Shown piece by piece: positions 51,111 through 59,343 of a stretch of 64,000 bases of DNA. Position 1 is the stretch's first letter. Each line of letters begins with the position of its first letter. A model generated the notes under the pieces. That model saw nothing but the letters and a program-made list of their open reading frames with translations, ran no database searches and was not told the DNA's origin. A program made the position numbers and the translations under genes. Source of the DNA: Bradyrhizobium sp. CB1717 (GTDB lineage: Bacteria; Pseudomonadota; Alphaproteobacteria; Rhizobiales; Xanthobacteraceae); the NCBI RefSeq assembly GCF_029714325.1, contig NZ_CP121666.1, positions 5,332,001-5,396,000 on the forward strand. The letters run 5' to 3'.

Positions 51111-54100
51111 ATGCGGATTGAGCGGCGCCACACCACGGTAGGACAGTCACCTTACGCGGGAATCGAATTCCGCCAGACCACGTCGGAGATCCGCAATCCC
51201 GACGGCTCGGTCGTGTTCAAGCTTGATGACGTCGAGGTGCCGACCGAATGGTCGCAGGTGGCCTCCGACGTTCTCGCCCAGAAGTATTTTCGCAAGGCCG
51301 GCGTCGCCGCGCGCCTGAAGAAGGTCGAGGAGGAATCCGTCCCCTCCTTCCTGTGGCGCTCCGTGCCCGACACCGAGGCGCTTAGCCAGCTGCCTGAGAA
51401 AGAGCGCTTCGTCAGCGAGCTCTCGGCAAAACAGGTGTTCGACCGCCTCGCCGGCTGCTGGACCTATTGGGGCTGGAAGGGCAAGTATTTCTCCTCCGAC
51501 GAGGACGCCCAGGCCTTCTACGACGAGCTCCGCTACATGCTCGCCATGCAGATGGTCGCGCCGAACTCGCCGCAATGGTTCAACACCGGCCTGCACTGGG
51601 CCTATGGCATCGACGGCCCCGGCCAGGGCCATTATTACGTCGACCCCTTCACCGGCAAGCTGACCAAGTCCAAGTCGGCCTACGAGCACCCGCAGCCGCA
51701 CGCCTGCTTCATCCAGGGCGTCGGTGACGACCTCGTCAACGAGGGCGGCATCATGGACCTCTGGGTCCGCGAGGCCCGCCTGTTCAAATACGGCTCCGGC
51801 ACCGGCTCGAACTTCTCCCGCCTGCGCGGCGAAGGCGAAAAGTTGTCGGGTGGCGGCCGCTCGTCCGGCCTGATGAGCTTCCTCAAGATCGGCGACCGCG
51901 CTGCCGGCGCGATCAAGTCGGGCGGCACCACCCGCCGCGCCGCCAAGATGGTCGTCGTCGACGTCGACCACCCCGATATCGAGACCTATATCGATTGGAA
52001 GGTGAAGGAGGAGCAGAAGGTCGCCGCCCTTGTCACGGGGTCCAAGATTAACCAGAAGCACCTCAAGCTGGTGCTGAAGGCCTGCGTCAACTGCGAAGGC
52101 TCGGGCGACGATTGCTTCGACCCCGAGAAGAACCCAGCGCTCCGCCGCGAAATCAAGCTCGCGCGCCGCTCACTTGTGCCTGACAATTACATCAAGCGCG
52201 TCATCCAGTTTGCGAAGCAGGGCTACAAGGACATCCAGTTCGACACCTACGACACCGACTGGGATAGCGAAGCCTACCTCACCGTTTCAGGCCAGAACTC
52301 CAACAACTCGGTCTCGCTGAAGGACGACTTCCTGCGCGCCGTCGAGACCGACGGCGACTGGAACCTGAACGCCCGCACCTCCAAGAAGGTGACGAAGACG
52401 CTGAAGGCGCGCGACCTCTGGGAGAAGATCGGCTACGCCGCCTGGGCGTCGGCCGACCCGGGCCTGCACTTCAACACCACCATGAACGACTGGCACACCT
52501 GCAAGGCGTCCGGCGACATCCGCGCGTCCAATCCGTGCTCGGAATACATGTTCCTGGACGACACGGCGTGCAACCTCGCCTCGGCGAACCTGCTGACGTT
52601 CTACAACACGACGACAAAACAGTTCGACGTCGCCGGCTACGAGCACCTCTGCCAGCTCTGGACCATCGTGCTCGAAATCTCCGTCATGATGGCGCAGTTC
52701 CCGTCCCGCGCGATCGCCGAGCTCTCCTACGAGTTCCGCACGCTCGGCCTCGGCTACGCCAATATCGGCGGCCTCCTGATGACCATGGGTCTGTCCTATG
52801 ACAGCAAGGAAGGCCGTGCGCTCTGCGGCGCGCTGACCGCGGTCATGACCGGCATCACCTACAAGACCTCGGCCGAGATCGCCGCCGAGCTCGGCACCTT
52901 CCCCGGCTACAAGAAGAACGCCGCGCACATGCTGCGCGTCATCCGCAACCACCGCCGCGCCGCGCATGGCGAGGCCTCCGGCTACGAGGCGCTCAGCGTC
53001 AACCCGGTGCCGCTCGACCACGCCTCCTGCCCGCAGGCAGACATCGTCACGCGCGCGATGGCGGCCTGGGATGCGGCGCTCGAGCTCGGCGAGCAGCACG
53101 GCTATCGCAACGCCCAGACCACGGTGATCGCGCCGACCGGCACGATCGGCCTCGTCATGGACTGCGACACCACCGGCATCGAGCCGGACTTCGCGCTGGT
53201 GAAGTTCAAGAAGCTCGCCGGCGGCGGCTACTTCAAGATCATCAACCGTGCGGTGCCCTCCGCGCTGCGCGCGCTCGGCTATCGCGAGAGCGAGATCGCG
53301 GAGATCGAAGCCTACGCCGTCGGCCACGGCTCGCTCTCCAACGCGCCCGGCATCAACGCCTCGACGCTGAAGGCTAAAGGCTTCACCGATGAAGCCATCG
53401 CCAAGGTGGAAAAGGCCCTGCCGACCGCCTTCGACATCAAGTTCGCCTTCAACAAGTGGACCTTTGGCGAGGATTTCATCCGCGACCAGCTCGGCATCGG
53501 TGCCGAGGCGATCGCGGCTCCGGGCTTCGACCTGCTTCAGGCCGTAGGCTTCACCAAGCGCGAGATCGAGGCGGCCAACGTCCACATCTGCGGCGCGATG
53601 ACTGTCGAAGGGGCCCCGCATCTGAAGGCGGAACATTACCCCGTGTTCGACTGCGCCAACCCCTGCGGCAAAATTGGAAAACGCTATCTGTCGGTCGAGA
53701 GCCACATCCGCATGATGGCGGCGGCGCAGCCCTTCATCTCGGGTGCGATCTCCAAGACCATCAACATGCCGAACGACGCCACGGTGGAGGACTGCAAGTC
53801 CGCCTACATGCTGTCGTGGAAGCTGGCGCTGAAGGCCAACGCGCTCTATCGCGACGGCTCCAAGCTCAGCCAGCCGCTCAACTCGCAGCTCATCAGCGAC
53901 GATGAGGACGAGGACGATGCGGTCGACCATCTCTACGAGAAGCCGATGGCGGCACGTGCCGCCCAGGTCTCGGAGAAGATCGTCGAGAAGCTGGTCGAGC
54001 GCATCATCGTGATGCGTGAGCGCGAGAAGATGCCGGATCGCCGCAAGGGCTACACCCAGAAGGCGGTCGTCGGCGGCCACAAGGTCTACTTGCGGACCGG

Positions 54101-54881
54101 CGAATATGACGACGGCCGTCTCGGCGAGATCTTCATCGACATGCACAAGGAAGGCGCAGCGCTTCGCTCCTTCATCAACAATTTTGCGATCGCGGTGTCC
54201 CTCGGTCTGCAATACGGCGTGCCGCTCGATGAATATGTCGACGCCTTCACCTTCACCCGCTTCGAGCCGGCGGGTCCCGTGCAGGGCAACGACAGCATCA
54301 AGTACGCGACCTCGATCCTCGACTACGTCTTCCGCGAGCTGGCGGTGAGCTACCTCTCTCGCTTCGACCTCGCCCACGTCGATCCCAACGAGACGGGCTT
54401 TGACGCGCTCGGCAAGGGCGTCGAGGAAGGCAAGGAGCCGGACGAGGACGGCGGCCACCACGCGACAAAACTGGTCTCGCGCGGCCTCACCCGCTCCCGG
54501 ACCGACAACCTCGTCGTGATGCGCGGCGGCTCGACCGCGGTCACCCAAGGCAACGACAGCGCTCCATCAGGCGGCAGCAAGGTCACTGCGCTTGCCTCCC
54601 ACGGCGCAAGTGCCCGTGTCGGCGATGCCATCGAAGGCGCCGTCGCCCTGAAGCAGGAAACCAGCCACGACCTCTCCCCCACGGAGAAGCTCGAGCAGTT
54701 GCAGTGGAGCAAGGCCGGCACCGCCCAAACCATCGTCCCCACCAAGGCCGAGCGCCGCGCCGAAGCCAAGGCCAAGGGCTATGAGGGCGAGATGTGCTCG
54801 GAGTGCGGCAACTTCACGCTGGTGCGGAATGGGACGTGTATGAAGTGCGATACGTGCGGAAGCACGACGGGGTGTTCGTGA
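51111..54881 (+). CDS. nrdJ: Vitamin B12-dependent ribonucleotide reductase (class II)
   Basis: A 1256-residue adenosylcobalamin-dependent reductase that makes deoxyribonucleotides with or without oxygen. The active-site motif N-x-C-x-E is in '[23 protein letters not shown]' (near residue 473), and the substrate loop '[28 protein letters not shown]' and radical-site '[30 protein letters not shown]' follow. The C terminus has a cysteine cluster ('[29 protein letters not shown]') that probably re-reduces the active site. The length is normal for rhizobia, with no intein. The ATG at 51111 is preceded by AAAGGACGGGG. Confidence 0.95.
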   Translation: MRIERRHTTVGQSPYAGIEFRQTTSEIRNPDGSVVFKLDDVEVPTEWSQVASDVLAQKYFRKAGVAARLKKVEEESVPSFLWRSVPDTEALSQLPEKERFVSELSAKQVFDRLAGCWTYWGWKGKYFSSDEDAQAFYDELRYMLAMQMVAPNSPQWFNTGLHWAYGIDGPGQGHYYVDPFTGKLTKSKSAYEHPQPHACFIQGVGDDLVNEGGIMDLWVREARLFKYGSGTGSNFSRLRGEGEKLSGGGRSSGLMSFLKIGDRAAGAIKSGGTTRRAAKMVVVDVDHPDIETYIDWKVKEEQKVAALVTGSKINQKHLKLVLKACVNCEGSGDDCFDPEKNPALRREIKLARRSLVPDNYIKRVIQFAKQGYKDIQFDTYDTDWDSEAYLTVSGQNSNNSVSLKDDFLRAVETDGDWNLNARTSKKVTKTLKARDLWEKIGYAAWASADPGLHFNTTMNDWHTCKASGDIRASNPCSEYMFLDDTACNLASANLLTFYNTTTKQFDVAGYEHLCQLWTIVLEISVMMAQFPSRAIAELSYEFRTLGLGYANIGGLLMTMGLSYDSKEGRALCGALTAVMTGITYKTSAEIAAELGTFPGYKKNAAHMLRVIRNHRRAAHGEASGYEALSVNPVPLDHASCPQADIVTRAMAAWDAALELGEQHGYRNAQTTVIAPTGTIGLVMDCDTTGIEPDFALVKFKKLAGGGYFKIINRAVPSALRALGYRESEIAEIEAYAVGHGSLSNAPGINASTLKAKGFTDEAIAKVEKALPTAFDIKFAFNKWTFGEDFIRDQLGIGAEAIAAPGFDLLQAVGFTKREIEAANVHICGAMTVEGAPHLKAEHYPVFDCANPCGKIGKRYLSVESHIRMMAAAQPFISGAISKTINMPNDATVEDCKSAYMLSWKLALKANALYRDGSKLSQPLNSQLISDDEDEDDAVDHLYEKPMAARAAQVSEKIVEKLVERIIVMREREKMPDRRKGYTQKAVVGGHKVYLRTGEYDDGRLGEIFIDMHKEGAALRSFINNFAIAVSLGLQYGVPLDEYVDAFTFTRFEPAGPVQGNDSIKYATSILDYVFRELAVSYLSRFDLAHVDPNETGFDALGKGVEEGKEPDEDGGHHATKLVSRGLTRSRTDNLVVMRGGSTAVTQGNDSAPSGGSKVTALASHGASARVGDAIEGAVALKQETSHDLSPTEKLEQLQWSKAGTAQTIVPTKAERRAEAKAKGYEGEMCSECGNFTLVRNGTCMKCDTCGSTTGCS

Positions 54882-54917
54882 CATCGTAGGTTCAGACATC
54901 GTAGTTTGACCGTTCTA

Positions 54918-54947
54918 ATGGGCGGAGGGTTCGAACCCTCCGCCCAT
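54918..54947. repeat. Perfect 30-bp palindrome centred on TTCGAA
   Basis: Each half is 15 bases (ATGGGCGGAGGGTTC and its exact reverse complement). It begins 37 bp after the nrdJ stop and ends 22 bp before a truncated reading frame. As RNA it would fold into a 12-pair stem with a six-base loop; no T-run follows. It could be the nrdJ terminator, a binding site for a dimeric protein, or a recombination site. Confidence 0.8.
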
Positions 54948-54969
54948 CGACGTATTTGGTAGACGCTCA

Positions 54970-55136
54970 ATGTCAGCAAAACAGATGCAGCCAGAAGAGC
55001 GTTACAGGCGGGTCGGGCGCCTGATCGAGTCGGCTCCCGCATTCACGGGAATTGGTGTCCTATCGGTAGATCAAATGGCTTGGCTCGGCAGAGCCGAAGC
55101 CTTGGTTGTTTCCAGGGGCGACTTGAAGTTGAGCAC
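54970..55136 (+). pseudogene. Truncated gene for a hypothetical protein (N-terminal fragment)
   Basis: From the ATG at 54970 about 56 codons look like genuine protein: 'MSAKQMQPEERYRRVGRLIE', then a segment with 'LSVDQMAWLGRAEALVVSRGD', a pattern I associate with hypothetical proteins found near phage or abortive-infection genes. After 'LKLSTC' the frame runs into a palindromic repeat (from 55143) and then into the antisense of the toxin gene. The gene therefore seems cut off by the repeat/toxin insertion. Function unknown. Confidence 0.5.
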
Positions 55137-55142
55137 TTGCGA

Positions 55143-55198
55143 AACCCATCATTCGATGGCGGCAAACGATGGGTTGCGCAACGCTCTATCCATCCTAC
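55143..55198. repeat. Palindromic intergenic repeat, AACCCATC...GATGGGTT type
   Basis: AACCCATC (55143-55150) and GATGGGTT (55168-55175) are inverted copies, followed by 'GCGCAACGCTC...CCATCCTAC'. The same GATGGGTT/AACCCATC pair occurs at 57916-57944. Elements of this kind are abundant between genes in Bradyrhizobium. This one marks the point where the preceding reading frame is broken. Confidence 0.65.
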
Positions 55199-55220
55199 AA
55201 ACTAACAGCTTGGCTCGGTC

Positions 55221-55907
55221 TCATTCCTTAGGGATCAAATCCCGAATCTCCACAAGCGCCTCCAAAGCCATCTCGCAAGCTCTGTCGATAAACTCCTCGC
55301 CTAGCGGAGTCGCGTTGATCAGGCTCCTCATCTCCGCTTGATACTGGCCCTTCGCGAGATTCAGCCGGTTCAGCGCGGACGACACGACGTGATGGGTGAT
55401 GGCTGGAGATTGCGCGATCTCGCCCAGCGCTGAACGATCATGCAATTGGACCGCGGCAAGATCGAAGGCGTCGCGGGCCGTGTAGGTCGATGCGCGATAG
55501 ACCAGCTTCTTGGTCGCGATTTCCGCGGACCGCTCTGCCGGAATGGAGCGCACGCCAAATCTCAATTCATAGGTCGGATTGGCGGTGTATGACGGGGCAT
55601 TGAGGAAATCGATCTCACCGACGTCGCGCAGGATGAGTTTCAGGTACTTGCCCGGCCATTGCCAACTATCGCAGAGCGACTTCGTCACCGGGTTCATGTT
55701 CGGTGCGAGGTTCTTCAAGTCCGCGCTTGAATCCAGGAAGATATCGACGTCGTAGCTGATCCGGTGCCCCAGGATCTGCGCCAGCGCAGTACCGCCGCCG
55801 AACGTCCATGGTCCGGCGCCCCGCTCCAGACTATCGAGGGCGACCAGCGCCTTCTGCAGGAGATCTTCCCACCTCGAAGGAAGCCATCTCCCTGACCCAT
55901 CTTTCAT
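55221..55907 (-). CDS. Nucleotidyltransferase toxin, AbiEii/AbiGii family
   Basis: A 228-residue protein of the AbiEii (DUF1814) toxin family, nucleotidyltransferases that poison growth by modifying tRNA or other targets. The nucleotide-binding and metal motifs are intact: 'TFGGGTALAQILGHRISYDVDIFLDS' (GG and DxD), Lys in 'EIATKKLVYRASTYTARDAFDLAAV' and the RDxxDL motif. The first 25 residues overlap the end of the upstream gene by 77 bp in another frame, so the two are co-expressed. The usual partner, AbiEi with a winged helix, is absent; the upstream 110-residue protein takes its place. Confidence 0.87.
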   Translation of the reverse strand: MKDGSGRWLPSRWEDLLQKALVALDSLERGAGPWTFGGGTALAQILGHRISYDVDIFLDSSADLKNLAPNMNPVTKSLCDSWQWPGKYLKLILRDVGEIDFLNAPSYTANPTYELRFGVRSIPAERSAEIATKKLVYRASTYTARDAFDLAAVQLHDRSALGEIAQSPAITHHVVSSALNRLNLAKGQYQAEMRSLINATPLGEEFIDRACEMALEALVEIRDLIPKE

Positions 55908-56163
55908 TCTCGGACTCCGTGACCTGCCAGGTCTCGATTGCCTTCAATAACTCGCCGAACGTCACGATATGATCAACGACGAGATTGTGGATGACTGATA
56001 CATCGACCTCGTCGAACAACGCCTGCACATACACGCGCCATTTTCGCTCGGAAATGTCTCCCTTGAGACACGCCAGCAGAGTCCCTTCGTCGATGCTGTC
56101 AGGCATCGGCGTGTTGATCGTCGTCACGGCTGCAGTCAGGTTCTCCAACGCATCTTTCAGCAT
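55831..56163 (-). CDS. Hypothetical partner (possible antitoxin) of the AbiEii-type toxin
   Basis: A 110-residue, mostly helical acidic protein ('MLKDALENLTAAVTTINTPMPDSIDEGTLLACLKGDISERKWRVYVQALFDEVDVSVIHNLVVDH...'). I recognise no DNA-binding motif and no known antitoxin family. The toxin gene begins 77 bp before this gene ends, the tight overlap usual for antitoxin-toxin pairs with the antitoxin first. It is therefore the best candidate for the neutralising partner; the role is inferred from position alone. Confidence 0.65.
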   Translation of the reverse strand: MLKDALENLTAAVTTINTPMPDSIDEGTLLACLKGDISERKWRVYVQALFDEVDVSVIHNLVVDHIVTFGELLKAIETWQVTESENERWVREMASFEVGRSPAEGAGRPR

Positions 56164-56294
56164 CCCCGCAATATGGGGCCATTCGGAGAAAGCCTCAACC
56201 GGCGCGGCAACTTCATCGTTAACCTGGGGGCACAGATTGGCTGGATAGCGTATTGAGAATCCTCACCTTTTGACGTACGCAGCCACTCCAGACC

Positions 56295-57089
56295 ATGCCA
56301 AGGAAACGCAAGAGCCTCCTCCCTCGCCTTCGCACCATACGGCGGGGCGCTCGGTGGGTGCGAAATAGGTTCGCACGCGCACCGCGGATAATTCGGATCG
56401 CAAGCGTCGCAGCTATCCTGCTCGCCACCATCGCCCTCCTGAACATCGCCTACCACGTCATCCGCAAGCCAACCGAACTCTTCGCCGTCCTCGGCAACAC
56501 CCTCGACAAGGAGCCGGCCGAGACTTGGGCGAGATACGCTCCCCTCTTCCGCGCCTATTCCACCGCCACCATCACACCCGAACTGCTGGCAGCACTTGCG
56601 CAGGTCGAGAGCTCCGGCAATCCGGTGGCGCGGACCTATTGGCGCTGGCGGTGGAGTTTTAATCCGCTGGCGATCTACCGGCCTGCCTCCAGCGCCGTCG
56701 GGCTCTTCCAGATGACCGATCCGGCCTTCGCGGAGGCCGCGCGGTTCTGTGTCCGTGGCAATGCGGTTACGGAGAGCAACTGCGGATACACGAGCCTCTA
56801 CATCCGCGCGATCCCGAGCCACGCCATCGAGCTGACGTCGGTGTATCTGGACCGCCAGGTGGCCATGGTTCTCGGCCTCGCGGGCGATGTGAAGGCTACT
56901 GCAGCGCAGAAGCAGGATCTGGCCGCCTTCATCCATCTCTGCGGCGCAGGTCCCGCCACAGCCTTCGCGCGCCGCAAGTTTCAGATGATCGCTGGGACAC
57001 GCTGCGGCGATCACCTCGTCGCGGGCTATGTCGGGAAGGTCAACGCGATGAAGCGGCAGTTTCTGCGGCTGGCGGCGGAGGATCCGTAG
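56295..57089 (+). CDS. Lytic transglycosylase-like protein (SLT fold), membrane-anchored
   Basis: A 264-residue protein with a basic N terminus, one membrane helix (about 33-53) and a periplasmic goose-type lysozyme domain. The catalytic Glu is in 'LLAALAQVESSGNPVART', followed by 'SSAVGLFQMTDPAFAEAARFC' (the GLFQ motif of SLT enzymes) and paired cysteines. Such enzymes cut peptidoglycan for envelope remodelling or secretion-system assembly. The TAG stop falls inside the left arm of a palindromic repeat (57084-57164). A degraded copy of the last 40 or so residues occurs at 61300-61429. Confidence 0.87.
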   Translation: MPRKRKSLLPRLRTIRRGARWVRNRFARAPRIIRIASVAAILLATIALLNIAYHVIRKPTELFAVLGNTLDKEPAETWARYAPLFRAYSTATITPELLAALAQVESSGNPVARTYWRWRWSFNPLAIYRPASSAVGLFQMTDPAFAEAARFCVRGNAVTESNCGYTSLYIRAIPSHAIELTSVYLDRQVAMVLGLAGDVKATAAQKQDLAAFIHLCGAGPATAFARRKFQMIAGTRCGDHLVAGYVGKVNAMKRQFLRLAAEDP

Positions 57090-57164
57090 GGTGGATCAGC
57101 TGGCGGTCGCGCAAAGCGCGGTCCGCTGGCGTAACCCACCACCTCTGCGCGCGCCACCCTACGG
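57084..57164. repeat. Palindromic repeat, GTAGGGTGG family (copy A1)
   Basis: Terminal inverted repeats CCGTAGGGTGG (57084-57094) and CCACCCTACGG (57154-57164) enclose 81 bp that include 'GCTGGCGTAACCCACC'. It is one of five related elements between 57 and 61.6 kb and provides the stop codon of the transglycosylase gene. Confidence 0.8.
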
Positions 57165-57288
57165 CCCCTGCCGATGCCCGGCAAAATCTCACCACATGGC
57201 CGCCACGCAAGCGACAACCCACAATCGCGATTTCAGCGCAAACGCGACGGAGGCTTGCGGCTTCAGCGATATTCAGGAGCCATTTGCA

Positions 57289-57885
57289 ATGTTGAGTACG
57301 GTAGAAAATAAGCCGATGAAAAAATCCGGCCGGCGCGGCGGGAAGAAGAAGGCCGGGCAACGGACCGGGGCCGGCGAGCAACACGCAACTGCAGCGCATC
57401 CATTGCCGGATGCCTCGGTGGAGATCAGCCAAGAGAACGAACGAGAGAACGAGCAAGAGAAACGGCAAGAAAACAAGCAAGAGACCGAGCAAGAGGCAGA
57501 GACGAGCCGACCGATCGCTGCGCAGGTGCCCTCGGCTGCAGCCTTGCCGTCCGGGATGGAGATCGCTGCCAGCGCGCCCGTCGCACCGGTGGAACCCTCC
57601 CTGGCCGGCCCGCAGGCGATTGCCGATGCCTATAGCGGCTACATCAAGACGTCGCTTGAGCACGCCTGGACCTTCCTGGGAAAGCTCGCGGCGGCGCGCT
57701 CACCCGTCGAGGCCTTTGAGCTTCAGATGGAGTACGCGAAACAGGCGTGCGACTCCTTTGTCGCCGAATCCCAGAAGATCGCCGTGTTGCATGAACAAAT
57801 GACCAGACAAAGGGTCATGCATCTCGAGGGGTTCGTGGCCAGGCTCACCCAGACGACGCTCGAAATCCGCGCGACTCGTCACTGA
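57289..57885 (+). CDS. Phasin family protein
   Basis: A 198-residue protein. The ATG at 57289 is preceded by CAGGAG; a longer frame from 57091 would be translated from a repeat element and is rejected. Residues about 8-60 are Lys/Gly-rich and then Glu/Gln-rich ('ENERENEQEKRQENKQ'), probably disordered. Residues about 110-195 form the Phasin_2 amphipathic domain ('ADAYSGYIKTSLEHAWTFLGKLAAARSPVEAFELQMEYAKQACDSFVAESQKI'). Phasins coat polyhydroxyalkanoate granules and act as chaperones. No phaC or phaR gene is nearby. Confidence 0.85.
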   Translation: MLSTVENKPMKKSGRRGGKKKAGQRTGAGEQHATAAHPLPDASVEISQENERENEQEKRQENKQETEQEAETSRPIAAQVPSAAALPSGMEIAASAPVAPVEPSLAGPQAIADAYSGYIKTSLEHAWTFLGKLAAARSPVEAFELQMEYAKQACDSFVAESQKIAVLHEQMTRQRVMHLEGFVARLTQTTLEIRATRH

Positions 57886-57915
57886 CGACCGGAAGCCCTA
57901 CCCACGATTTGACGC

Positions 57916-57944
57916 GATGGGTTTCGCGAGGGGCGCAACCCATC
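57916..57944. repeat. GATGGGTT / AACCCATC hairpin after the phasin gene
   Basis: Eight-base perfect arms at 57916-57923 and 57937-57944, 30 bp after the phasin stop; the same pair as in the repeat at 55143. It may end transcription of the phasin gene. Confidence 0.65.
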
Positions 57945-57996
57945 CTGCGTCCGACCTTGTGTCCGTCAGTGCCTGGACTTAAGGACCGCCTGGAGT

Positions 57997-58278
57997 TCAG
58001 TACCCTGACTTCGAGCCGGTGGTCGACTTCGTGCTCGCGCCGGTGGTTTGGCCTGTCGTTTGTCCTGGAGCGTAGTTCGACGCGCCGGGGCTGGTTCTCT
58101 TCGAGGTCGCCGCCTTTGCGTGCTTCTTCTTATGTCCAGGAGCGTAGCTGGAAGCGCCCTTGGAACCCGTCTGCTGCATCTCATGACCCGGCGTCTTGCT
58201 CGACACACCCTGAGCAAACACGGCTGGGGCTGCAGCCATGACAACGGCAGCCGAAAGCGCGATGATCATTGCTTTCAT
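57997..58278 (-). CDS. Small exported protein with SxYAPGH/Q repeats
   Basis: A 93-residue exported protein of unknown function. GAGGAGG lies a few bases before the ATG at 58278. The signal peptide (MKAMIIALSAAVVMAAAPAVFAQG) is followed by a Lys/Ser/Thr/Gly-rich tail with the repeated units 'SSYAPGHKKKHA' and 'SNYAPGQTTG' and a related 'SSKTPGHEM'. Similar short basic proteins are common in Bradyrhizobium. A perfect EcfG-type promoter 31 bp upstream points to induction by general stress. Confidence 0.78.
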   Translation of the reverse strand: MKAMIIALSAAVVMAAAPAVFAQGVSSKTPGHEMQQTGSKGASSYAPGHKKKHAKAATSKRTSPGASNYAPGQTTGQTTGASTKSTTGSKSGY

Positions 58279-58309
58279 GTTGTCCTCCTCTGACAAGCCC
58301 CTCAAAGGA

Positions 58310-58334
58310 AACGGAATGGAACAGCGCCCGTTCC
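58310..58334 (-). promoter_or_regulatory. EcfG-type general stress promoter upstream of the SxYAPGH protein gene
   Basis: On the minus strand GGAAC (58334-58330) and CGTT (58313-58310) are separated by exactly 16 bp. The -10 element is 31 bp before the ATG at 58278. Confidence 0.75.
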
Positions 58335-58441
58335 TAAGCGAACGTTCATGGTGAGACCAGCGCTGTTCAACCGGTCCCTTTCGCCGCCGCAACGCCATGA
58401 ACCGGTTTTTCGAAACGGATCATGCCGCAAGGCAAAACCGG

Positions 58442-58738
58442 TCACGACTGTTCGATCAGCATCGGTGAACCGAGCTCTTCGAAACGAAAGAGCTGAAACA
58501 CCCGCTGGCCATTGAAGTCGAGCACTCTCAAATCATCGGTCTCATGCAAATTGCTTTCAACCGCCTGAAAGTGCCCGCCGTAGCGCTCCCTGGCGAGCGA
58601 CAAGGGAACCTCGAACGCGACGAACTTGCCGATACCTTTCTGCCTGAGCACACCGAGAAGCTTCAGGTCGTCCAGGGACTGATGCGAGGTGAGAACAAGC
58701 AGCGGACCGCTCGCCGTAAGCAGCAAAAGCGATTTCAT
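58442..58738 (-). CDS. Conserved small hypothetical protein
   Basis: A 98-residue protein with a strong ribosome site (AAAGGAGG, five bases before the ATG at 58738). It has no clear signal peptide or membrane helix; the opening 'MKSLLLLTASGPLLVLTSHQSLDD' reads as a buried beta strand and not an export signal. The body alternates short hydrophobic strands with charged turns ('GKFVAFEVPLSLARERYGG', 'DDLRVLDFNGQRVFQLFRFEELG'). I do not recognise a named family. It begins 18 bp after the upstream exported-protein gene ends and is probably co-transcribed with it. Confidence 0.72.
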   Translation of the reverse strand: MKSLLLLTASGPLLVLTSHQSLDDLKLLGVLRQKGIGKFVAFEVPLSLARERYGGHFQAVESNLHETDDLRVLDFNGQRVFQLFRFEELGSPMLIEQS

Positions 58739-58756
58739 CGGATCCTCCTTTGCACC

Positions 58757-59044
58757 CTACCTGATTTTCGCCAGGCACTCCTTCAGGCGCTCCAGCTCCG
58801 TACGAACCTGTGCCTCCATGGCGTCTTGCAATGCGAGGATGCCCCTGCTGGACAATTCCGCGGAGGCCTTTCTGTCCAGGTTCTGCTTCCAATCCCGGAT
58901 GCCTTGCCTGGTGGCCCGTTGGGCCTCCGACGTCGACTTGGCGTATTCCTTCATGCAGGCGTCGGCCATTGAGCACGTCTGGCACTCCTGGGCGGCGGCC
59001 GGACTTGCAAGAAGCATGGCGAATATCGCGGTAGGGACCCTCAT
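58757..59044 (-). CDS. Small exported cysteine-containing protein
   Basis: A 95-residue protein beginning at the ATG at 59044, with GGAGG about seven bases upstream. The signal peptide is short (MRVPTAIFAMLLASPAAAQE). The mature protein opens with 'CQTCSMADACM', three cysteines in nine residues, and continues as a long amphipathic helix ('RQGIRDWKQNLDRKASAELSSRGILALQDAMEAQVRTELERLKECLAKIR'). The cysteines could bind metal or form disulfides. No family recognised. It precedes the hypothetical gene at 58738 by 18 bp. Confidence 0.72.
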   Translation of the reverse strand: MRVPTAIFAMLLASPAAAQECQTCSMADACMKEYAKSTSEAQRATRQGIRDWKQNLDRKASAELSSRGILALQDAMEAQVRTELERLKECLAKIR

Positions 59045-59081
59045 TGCGGTTCCTCCCGCAATAGCATAGCACGTCGCAGCT

Positions 59082-59220
59082 CCGTAGGGTGGGTTAGTCC
59101 GGCAGATGCGCGAAGCGCGTCTGCTGGCGTAACCCACCTCTTTCGTCTCTCCGCAAACAGAAGCGGTGGGTTACGCTGCGCCAACTGCGCTTTGCGCAGT
59201 CGCGGAGCCAACCCGCCCTC
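59082..59220. repeat. Palindromic repeat region, GTAGGGTGGGTTA family (copy A2, compound)
   Basis: Starts with CCGTAGGGTGGGTTAG, contains 'CTGGCGTAACCCACC', and continues as a second half-element from about 59165 (GGTGGGTTACGCTGCGCCAACTGCG ... GCGGAGCCAACCCGCC). It fills most of the 299-bp gap between the divergent genes at 59044 and 59344. Confidence 0.75.
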
Positions 59221-59343
59221 CGCGCTCACTCCGCCCGCGCTCCCCGGCCCGCCATAATTTTTCCTTGGCACACGCGTTGTGTCGGATAGCGGCGAGACCT
59301 ATCCTTCCCAAGATCGGACTGCCTCCCATTGACGCCCGACCGG

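Larger units (their letters stand above)
54882..55220. other. Gene-poor stretch holding a palindrome, a gene fragment and a repeat
   Basis: Between nrdJ and the toxin gene lie a near-duplicate of 'catcgtag.tt' (54885-54907), a perfect 30-bp palindrome (54918-54947), a truncated reading frame (54970-about 55136) and a palindromic repeat (55143-55198). The GC content falls below that of nrdJ here. The layout looks like the edge of an accessory insertion. Confidence 0.5.

Noticed and set aside
52287..54548. 753-codon frame antisense to nrdJ
   Set aside because: Shadow of a well-conserved gene in GC-rich DNA.
54918..54950. tRNA gene 3' end (GGGTTCGAACCC resembles a T-arm)
   Set aside because: The sequence is a perfect palindrome and no acceptor, D or anticodon arm can be folded upstream.
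55137..55341. C-terminal part of the frame starting at 54970
   Set aside because: It is translated from a palindromic repeat and then from the antisense of the toxin gene, so only the first 56 or so codons are considered real.
57091..57288. Longer N terminus for the phasin gene
   Set aside because: The added codons lie in a palindromic repeat, and a good ribosome site sits before the ATG at 57289.
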